This document shows, one piece after another, positions 5,329 to 9,167 of a stretch of 9,167 nucleotides of DNA (within the stretch, counting starts at the first letter, position 1; each line of letters begins with the position of its first letter). Made by a program: the position numbers and the translations under genes. The notes beneath the pieces were generated by a model, which made no database searches, was not told where the DNA came from, and saw nothing but the letters and a program-made list of their open reading frames with translations. Origin of the DNA: Eubacteriales Family XIII. Incertae Sedis bacterium. GTDB taxonomy: Bacteria; Bacillota; Clostridia; Peptostreptococcales; Anaerovoracaceae. The DNA lies in assembly GCA_031263875.1 (NCBI GenBank), contig JAISEX010000269.1:1-9167 (forward strand), read 5' to 3'.

Positions 5329-5836
5329 GGGAGCGCAGCGAAGGCGACGGCACAAGAAGGATGCTTCCGTTGTGATTTATCTCGCTTTTTTGTTGCGCGT
5401 AAGAGAAACGGGTACGCCGTAAAGGGGACGGGCGTGTGGCGGACTTTTCTCGCACCGAGCAATGGCGGCCCAAAACCGGAATGACAGACTGTGCGAAGAC
5501 GGCACGGAAGTCCGCATATGCCCTCGCGCAAGGGATCGGAGGGGTATAGTGTCCTGTGGGGCACTCAAAAATAAGAAACCGTTTTTCATAAATGCCCGCA
5601 CGGAGAACCGTCCCGCTGATTACCGGCAGAATCATTTGAGTGCCCCATGCGCCAAACCTGTCACGAAACTCTCGATTCATACATTATCATATAATTTCCT
5701 CTCCCATAAAATCGGATTACCGCTAACCTGAACCGTTTGCGGTGATATTTATTTCGGCGCGCCGAAGGCTGCGTAACAAGTCTGCTGCGCGCAGTCACGC
5801 TTTAATAATATTAGCGAATCAATTCGCATTTTCGGC
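5329..5836. other. Gene-free region with repeats and palindromes
   Basis: No ORF here has a plausible start, a recognisable domain or a coding-like composition. The stretch contains a copy of the interspersed repeat (about 5551-5653), an AT-rich patch (5675-5720), an imperfect hairpin ACCGC...GCGGT (5719-5743), the 14-bp perfect palindrome TTCGGCGCGCCGAA (5753-5766), CTGCGCGCAG (5785-5794) and GCGAAT/ATTCGC (5814-5827). The density of short inverted repeats suggests repetitive or structured DNA rather than a lost gene. Confidence 0.6.
5551..5653. repeat. Interspersed repeat, copy 2, with internal 13-bp inverted repeat
   Basis: 5635-5653 is identical to 263-281, and similarity extends left to about 5593. 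In addition 5557-5569 (TGGGGCACTCAAA) is the exact inverse of 5635-5647, so the 91-bp segment 5557-5647 can fold into a long-looped hairpin. GTCCTGTG at 5551-5558 recurs at 74-81 on the far side of the insertion in copy 1. Confidence 0.6.
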
Positions 5837-5866
5837 TTGACATTCCCCGCTACTCGGTATTACAAT
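5837..5866 (+). promoter_or_regulatory. Sigma70-type promoter of the PadR/ABC-transporter operon
   Basis: A perfect TTGACA (5837-5842) is followed after 18 bp by TACAAT (5861-5866). It lies about 130 bp before the PadR gene and is the best promoter in the region. The palindrome GCGAAT/ATTCGC (5814-5827) sits just upstream of the -35. Confidence 0.65.
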
Positions 5867-5894
5867 ATACCAGTAGTAAGTAATACCGCATACC
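5855..5894. promoter_or_regulatory. Probable PadR operator: array of GGTAT/ATACC half-sites
   Basis: CGGTATTAC (5855-5863) and GTAATACCG (5880-5888) form a perfect 9-bp inverted repeat. GGTAT (5856-5860) and ATACC (5867-5871) also form a tighter palindrome centred on the -10 box. A further ATACC follows at 5890-5894. Covering the -10 and start site, these would suit autorepression by the PadR protein encoded downstream; that link is inferred. Confidence 0.55.
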
Positions 5895-5931
5895 GGCAAG
5901 CGGGAATGAAACTCGTTCCATGCTCTGCCGC

Positions 5932-5990
5932 GCGCAATTGAAATTTCAACGCGCATGAGGCTGCGCTGAATGTTTGCGCCGCAAAGCGGC
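5932..5990 (+). other. Structured 5' leader of the PadR operon
   Basis: Two inverted repeats lie between the promoter and the PadR gene: TTGAAATTTCAA (5938-5949), extended by GCGC arms (5932-5935, 5951-5954), and GCCGC-AAA-GCGGC (5978-5990), a tight hairpin ending about 17 bases before the ribosome binding site. No poly-T follows, so neither is an obvious attenuator. Confidence 0.35.
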
Positions 5991-6000
5991 ATAAGGGCAG

Positions 6001-6360
6001 GTGAGAAGGGAGGCGTTTATCACGGAAAATTTAACGGAAATGCTCAAGGGCGTTCTGGAGGGCTGCGTTTTGGAGATCATCAGCCGCAAACAAACATACG
6101 GCTACGAAATCACGCGCACGCTCAACGAGCTGGGGTTCGCCGACGTGGTGGAGGGAACCGTTTATACCATTCTTATCCGGCTCGAAAAAAACAAATTGGT
6201 GGACATCGAAAAGAAGCCGTCCGCCGTCGGCCCTCCGCGCAAGTTTTACGCGCTCAACGCGGCGGGACGGAGCGAGCTGAAACAATTCTGGCGGAAATGG
6301 AATTTCGTCGCATCAAAAATCCAAACGTTACGGGAGGAACGGTACGCATGTTACAGATAA
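6001..6360 (+). CDS. PadR-family transcriptional regulator
   Basis: A PadR winged-helix repressor (119 residues from the GTG at 6001). Motifs: ENLTEMLKGVLEGCVLEII (9-27), the TYGYEI recognition-helix region (32-37), EGTVYTILIRLEK (51-63), and the wing GPPRKFYALN (77-86), all typical of the short PadR type linked to ABC exporters. The start is uncertain. The strong GGGAGG (6008-6013) lies downstream of the GTG and has no ATG/GTG/TTG at proper distance; the in-frame codon 5 bases on is ATC (6019), one base from ATG, giving the expected start ITENLTEML. ATG 6040 is a third option but would cut the first helix. It overlaps the DUF1048 gene by 13 bases. Likely represses its own operon until a drug-like ligand binds. 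Confidence 0.88.
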   Translation: MRREAFITENLTEMLKGVLEGCVLEIISRKQTYGYEITRTLNELGFADVVEGTVYTILIRLEKNKLVDIEKKPSAVGPPRKFYALNAAGRSELKQFWRKWNFVASKIQTLREERYACYR

Positions 6361-6698
6361 TAAAGAAACTCATCGGGGATAAACGCGAATACCGGGAGAT
6401 GATGGCGCGGGTGGACGCGCTGCCGAGCGATTACCAGCTTGTGTTTAAAAAAATACAAAAGTATATGTGGGGTTTTGCGGCGGGCGACGGGTACGATATG
6501 CTGAACGTCCATTACGGGCTGATAGAGTTGTTCGAGGCGGCCGCGGCGAACGGCAAACGGGCGCTCGACGTGACGGGCGCGGACGTGGCGGCATTCTGCG
6601 ACGAGCTACTGCAAAATACGCAGACCTATACCGCGAAATGGCGCACGGACCTGAACCGCAGTATTATGAAGGAGATAAAAAAGCATGGGGACGAATGA
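6348..6698 (+). CDS. DUF1048-family protein
   Basis: A 116-residue soluble, mostly helical protein matching the DUF1048 family: MLQIIKKLIGDKREYREMMARVDALPSDYQLVFKKIQKYMW at the N-terminus, then GDGYDMLNVHYGLIELFEAAAANGKRALDVTGADVAAFCDEL and a basic C-terminal tail (NRSIMKEIKK). No enzyme motif, signal peptide or membrane segment is seen. The family is of unknown function, and its members typically sit between a PadR regulator and an ABC transporter, exactly as here. GGGAGG lies 10 bases before ATG 6348. It overlaps PadR by 13 bases and the ATPase gene by 14, indicating tight co-expression. It might assist the exporter or modulate the regulator; no direct evidence. Confidence 0.85.
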   Translation: MLQIIKKLIGDKREYREMMARVDALPSDYQLVFKKIQKYMWGFAAGDGYDMLNVHYGLIELFEAAAANGKRALDVTGADVAAFCDELLQNTQTYTAKWRTDLNRSIMKEIKKHGDE

Positions 6699-7452
6699 CG
6701 CGGCGATTTCGGTACGCGGCCTGAAAAAGTCCTATAACGGCGTGCCCGTTCTGACGGGCGTGGATTTGGAGGTACGGGCGGGAAGCGTATTCGCGCTGCT
6801 CGGCTCGAACGGCGCGGGGAAAACGACCATCGTGAAGATCCTGGCCACGCTGCTGAAACCGGACAGCGGGATCGTTACCGTCGGCGGGTTTGACGTGCGC
6901 TCCCAGCCGGAGAAAGTGCGTCAAGCAATCAGCTTGACAGGGCAATTCGCCGCGGTGGACGAGGTGCTGACCGGGCGCGAAAACCTCGTGATGATCGCGA
7001 AACTCCGGCACCTCGATAACCCGAAAAGCATTGCAAATGCTGCGCTTGAGCACTTCGGCCTTGCGGACGCCGCCGGCCGCCGGGCACAAACGTATTCGGG
7101 CGGTATGCGCCGCAAGCTCGATCTCGCCATGAGTTTTATCGGTGATCCGCCGCTTATTTTTCTCGACGAACCGACGACGGGCCTCGACCCGGAAGCGCGC
7201 CTCGAAGTGTGGGGCATCGTCCGGTCGCTCGTAAAAAGCGGAACGACCGTCTTTTTAACGACGCAGTATTTAGAGGAAGCGGAACAGCTCGCCGAGAGCA
7301 TCGCGATCTTGCATGAGGGCAAAATTATCGCGGAGGGAACGCTTGCGGAACTCAAAGCGTTATTCCCGCCCGCGCGGACGGAGTACGTGCAGAAGCAGGC
7401 GACGCTGGAGGAAATATTCCTCGCCATCGTCGGCAGGAAGGAGCGGACATAA
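6685..7452 (+). CDS. ABC transporter ATP-binding protein, DrrA-like (drug efflux)
   Basis: A 255-residue ABC ATPase. Walker A GSNGAGKT (40-47), Q-loop Gln87 in LTGQFAAVDE, signature YSGGMRRKLDLA (137-148), Walker B LIFLDEP (157-163) and D-loop TGLDP (165-169) are intact. The switch position reads TTQYLEEAEQLA (192-203) with Gln194 in place of the usual His, which is characteristic of the daunorubicin-resistance DrrA subfamily, not a defect. It lacks the longer C-terminal extension of actinobacterial DrrA and ends ATLEEIFLAIVG. AAGGAG lies 10 bases before the ATG. With the next gene it should form an exporter of hydrophobic drugs or related compounds at the inner membrane. The actual substrate is unknown. 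Confidence 0.93.
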   Translation: MGTNDAAISVRGLKKSYNGVPVLTGVDLEVRAGSVFALLGSNGAGKTTIVKILATLLKPDSGIVTVGGFDVRSQPEKVRQAISLTGQFAAVDEVLTGRENLVMIAKLRHLDNPKSIANAALEHFGLADAAGRRAQTYSGGMRRKLDLAMSFIGDPPLIFLDEPTTGLDPEARLEVWGIVRSLVKSGTTVFLTTQYLEEAEQLAESIAILHEGKIIAEGTLAELKALFPPARTEYVQKQATLEEIFLAIVGRKERT

Positions 7453-8217
7453 ATGAACAGACACGTTTTAGGCGATATCGGCATTATGCTGGGGCGCTCG
7501 CTGCGGCACGTCTTCCGCAGCATGGACAGCATTATCACGGTCGCGCTGATGCCGATCGCGCTGATGCTGCTGTTCGTGTATGTGTTTGGCGGCGCGATCA
7601 GGGCGGGAACGGAGAATTACGTGAATTACCTGCTCCCCGGCATCCAGCTGATCGCCATCGCAAGCGGCATATCCTACACGGCGTTCCGGCTGTTCGGCGA
7701 CGTGCAGAGCGGCATATTCGAACGGTTTCACGCCATGCCGATAGCGCGCTCCGCCGTGCTGTGGGGCCACGTCCTCACCTCGCTGGCAGCGAACGCGCTT
7801 TCCGCCGCCTTGATCCTTCTCGTGGCGCTGATTATCGGCTTCCGCTCACCGGCAGGCGTACTCGCGTGGCTCGCCGTTACCGGCATCCTCGCGCTCTTCA
7901 CGCTGGCGCTGACGTGGATCGCCGTCATCGCGGGCCTGTCAGCCAAAACCGCCGACGGCGCAAGCGCATTCTCCTACCCGCTTATCTTCCTGCCGCTTAT
8001 CAGCTCGGCCTTCGTGCCGACGGAAACCATGCCCACCGCCGTCCGCGTTTTCGCAGAGCATCAGCCGGTCACCTCGATCGTCGACGCGGTCCGCGCCCTG
8101 CTCGGCGCCCAGCCCGTGGGAACGGACATATGGGTCGCCCTCGCGTGGTGCTTCGGGATCGCGCTCGCCGCGTACTTCTTCGCGATGCGGGCGTATAACC
8201 GCAGAACCGGGTCATAA
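7453..8217 (+). CDS. ABC-2 type permease, DrrB-like
   Basis: A 254-residue integral membrane protein with about six hydrophobic segments (near 26-47, 58-78, 105-128, 133-160, 168-190, 225-246), the ABC2_membrane fold. The N-terminus (RSLRHVFRSMDS) resembles the amphipathic entry of DrrB proteins, and ERFHAMPIARSAVLWGHV (residues about 90-107) is the typical cytosolic coupling loop that contacts the ATPase. FVPTETMP (about 187-194) matches the conserved FVPTxxMP motif of this subfamily. The start codon abuts the ATPase stop, with AAGGAG nine bases upstream. Expected partner of the preceding ATPase in a homodimeric-permease exporter. Last gene of the PadR operon. Confidence 0.92.
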   Translation: MNRHVLGDIGIMLGRSLRHVFRSMDSIITVALMPIALMLLFVYVFGGAIRAGTENYVNYLLPGIQLIAIASGISYTAFRLFGDVQSGIFERFHAMPIARSAVLWGHVLTSLAANALSAALILLVALIIGFRSPAGVLAWLAVTGILALFTLALTWIAVIAGLSAKTADGASAFSYPLIFLPLISSAFVPTETMPTAVRVFAEHQPVTSIVDAVRALLGAQPVGTDIWVALAWCFGIALAAYFFAMRAYNRRTGS

Positions 8218-8669
8218 TGCCTGGCGGGTTGGCGATGAAGGAGTATTTCTTTGGGCGCATGGGGCTGTTCCGCGAGGATGTATAAAGGTTACCGTTCAAA
8301 ATCTTTAGTATGCGCGATGCGTGTTTTCCGCATTTTCCCTATCTCTCGTGACAGCCCCACCGGGCTATCCGGGGCTTCGGCCCCGGCGCTCAAGACGGGC
8401 GCTTGGGTGAAAAGTTGTTTCGCGGATCGGCTGTTGCTCCGTTCATTTGCAGCCACATCCGCGCCGCGGCTGCTGCGCACCCCTCCTATCCCGTGCGCGT
8501 GACATGCGCGACCTTCCCTGCCGCCCTGCAACGCATATCACTTCCGGCTTGGGCCGCACATCCCCTGCATCGTCATAATTCCTACTCTGCGCCTCATCTA
8601 TAACGGCACATCATGCCGCAGCTCCGCGAACTCTCCTTCATCGTCACCGCGCAAGCCCTGCGCCCGGCA
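8218..8669. other. Gene-free region with GC-rich hairpins
   Basis: No supported gene. A 16-codon ORF (8235-8285) lacks a family match I recognise and is probably chance. Two hairpins stand out. 8369-8386 is CCGGGGC-TTCG-GCCCCGG, a perfect 7-bp stem with a TTCG tetraloop. 8421-8463 pairs CGCGGAT with ATCCGCG and GGCTG with CAGCC around a 16-nt loop. Neither has a T tract, so a terminator for the ABC operon is not clear. A small hairpin CGGCA/TGCCG lies at 8604-8618. Confidence 0.5.
8369..8386. other. Stable TTCG-tetraloop hairpin
   Basis: Perfect 7-bp GC stem closed by C(TTCG)G, among the most stable RNA tetraloops. It lies about 150 bp after the permease stop. The upstream AGCCCC (8353-8358) can pair with GGGGCT (8371-8376) instead, giving two exclusive folds. 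It may terminate or stabilise the operon's 3' end, although no poly-T follows. Confidence 0.45.
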
Positions 8670-8700
8670 AATAACGGCTCGAACCGTAATTTGCTATAAT
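8670..8700 (+). promoter_or_regulatory. Methyltransferase promoter with near-palindromic operator
   Basis: TGCTATAAT (8692-8700) is an extended -10 box, 35 bp before the methyltransferase ATG. No good -35 is visible. In its place, 8670-8691 is a 22-bp near-palindrome centred on TCGA (8679-8682), matching its reverse complement at 18 of 22 positions with ACGG/CCGT arms. This arrangement fits a promoter helped or blocked by a dimeric regulator. Confidence 0.5.
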
Positions 8701-8735
8701 ATTACCACGGCACTAATCAAAAGGAGATACACCCC

Positions 8736-9167
8736 ATGGACACATCACCGAACAAAGTCAGGACGCAATTCGACACGCTTTCCGCGAGCTACGATGAAAA
8801 CCGCGCTTCGCTGATTCCCGCGATGGAGCTATTCTATACGGCGGGGATCGACACGCTCTTCTGCGAAGCGGAAGCGCCGCGCGTGCTCGATATCGGCGCC
8901 GGGACCGGTCTGTATACCGCTTTTCTGCTGAAGCGTTATCCCCAAGCGCGGGTAACTCTCATTGACTTCGCGGAAAATATGCTGGCAATCGCCCGGCAAA
9001 AATTCGCCGGCAATGAAAACATGCGGTATATCAGCGGCAATTATGCGACGCACGATTTTGGGCGCGAGAAATATGACATCATCATTTCCGCCCTGTCGAT
9101 CCATCACCTAAATCCGAATGAAAAACAGGCGCTTTACGGGAAATTGCAGAGCCTGCTGGTTGGCGGC
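8736..9167 (+). CDS. Class I SAM-dependent methyltransferase (3' end outside window)
   Basis: The first 144 residues of a Rossmann-fold methyltransferase; the reading frame is open to the window edge. Motif I VLDIGAGTGL (50-59) binds SAM, Asp77 in TLIDFAEN follows beta-strand 2 and should hold the ribose hydroxyls, and YDIIISALSIHHL (113-125) is the beta-4 motif of the Methyltransf_12/25 type. The N-terminus KVRTQFDTLSASYDENRASLIP is the usual FDxxAxxYDxxR cap of small-molecule methyltransferases. The ATG has AAGGAG nine bases upstream and its own promoter. It is separate from the ABC operon. The acceptor substrate cannot be told from this half. Confidence 0.9.
   Translation, partial: MDTSPNKVRTQFDTLSASYDENRASLIPAMELFYTAGIDTLFCEAEAPRVLDIGAGTGLYTAFLLKRYPQARVTLIDFAENMLAIARQKFAGNENMRYISGNYATHDFGREKYDIIISALSIHHLNPNEKQALYGKLQSLLVGG

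Noticed and set aside
5285..5680. Long minus-strand open frame (131 codons) with a partner frame at 5214-5564
   Set aside because: No good ribosome binding site, no domain, and an odd Arg/Ser/Pro-rich composition. It runs through the repeat region and the toxin gene end; better explained as chance openness in repetitive DNA.
5970..6347. In-frame upstream extension of the DUF1048 open frame
   Set aside because: It overlaps the well-supported PadR gene in another frame and has no family similarity; the true start is the ATG at 6348.
7264..7266. Missing H-loop histidine (Gln instead) in the ABC ATPase
   Set aside because: Gln in TTQYLEEA is the normal state in DrrA-type ATPases, so it is not a sign of inactivation.
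8235..8285. 16-codon ORF after the permease gene
   Set aside because: Too short, no recognisable similarity and no strong binding site.
1..9167. CRISPR array, tRNA or rRNA genes
   Set aside because: No regularly spaced repeats and no tRNA or rRNA signatures were seen on either strand.

Overview
The window looks like a stretch of a moderately GC-rich Firmicutes (Clostridia-type) chromosome, probably an uncultured Oscillospiraceae or Eubacteriales relative. The reasons are strong AGGAGG-type ribosome binding sites, tightly packed unidirectional genes with ATGA/GTGA overlaps, a Sir2 deacetylase of the zinc-finger bacterial type, and a PadR / DUF1048 / ABC-transporter cassette of the kind common in Firmicutes. 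This placement is inferred from gene content and style; no taxonomic marker is present.

Layout. 1-306 is non-coding: an intrinsic terminator, a 133-bp AT-rich element with perfect 24-bp terminal inverted repeats (MITE-like), and a copy of an interspersed repeat that recurs near 5.6 kb. 307-1053 (minus) is a Sir2 NAD-dependent deacetylase. It is divergent from a six-gene plus-strand operon (1173-4647): O6-alkylguanine-DNA alkyltransferase (Ogt), an alkyltransferase-like protein (ATL, with Trp in place of the active-site Cys), a MutT-type Nudix hydrolase, a short-chain dehydrogenase, an EamA/DMT transporter and a YgjP-like zinc metallopeptidase. The first three form a compact base-damage defence block: direct reversal of alkylation, flagging of alkyl lesions for excision repair, and nucleotide-pool sanitation.

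Directly after the metallopeptidase lies a RelBE-type toxin-antitoxin pair (4779-5296), visibly more AT-rich than its surroundings. It is bracketed by a direct repeat: the last codons of the metallopeptidase gene reappear right at the end of the toxin gene with codon-consistent differences. This suggests the module was inserted at the 3' end of that gene while leaving an intact tail on both sides.

5297-6000 is a roughly 700-bp region without a convincing gene. It holds the second copy of the interspersed repeat, several palindromes, and a good sigma70-type promoter overlapped by ATACC/GGTAT half-sites. That promoter drives a PadR regulator, a DUF1048 protein, a DrrA-like ABC ATPase and a DrrB-like permease (6001-8217), which overlap or abut: most likely a drug- or toxin-responsive efflux operon under PadR autorepression.

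8218-8735 is another gene-free stretch with GC-rich hairpins, ending in an extended -10 promoter with a 22-bp near-palindrome on its upstream side. The window ends inside a class I SAM-dependent methyltransferase (8736 onward, 3' end missing).
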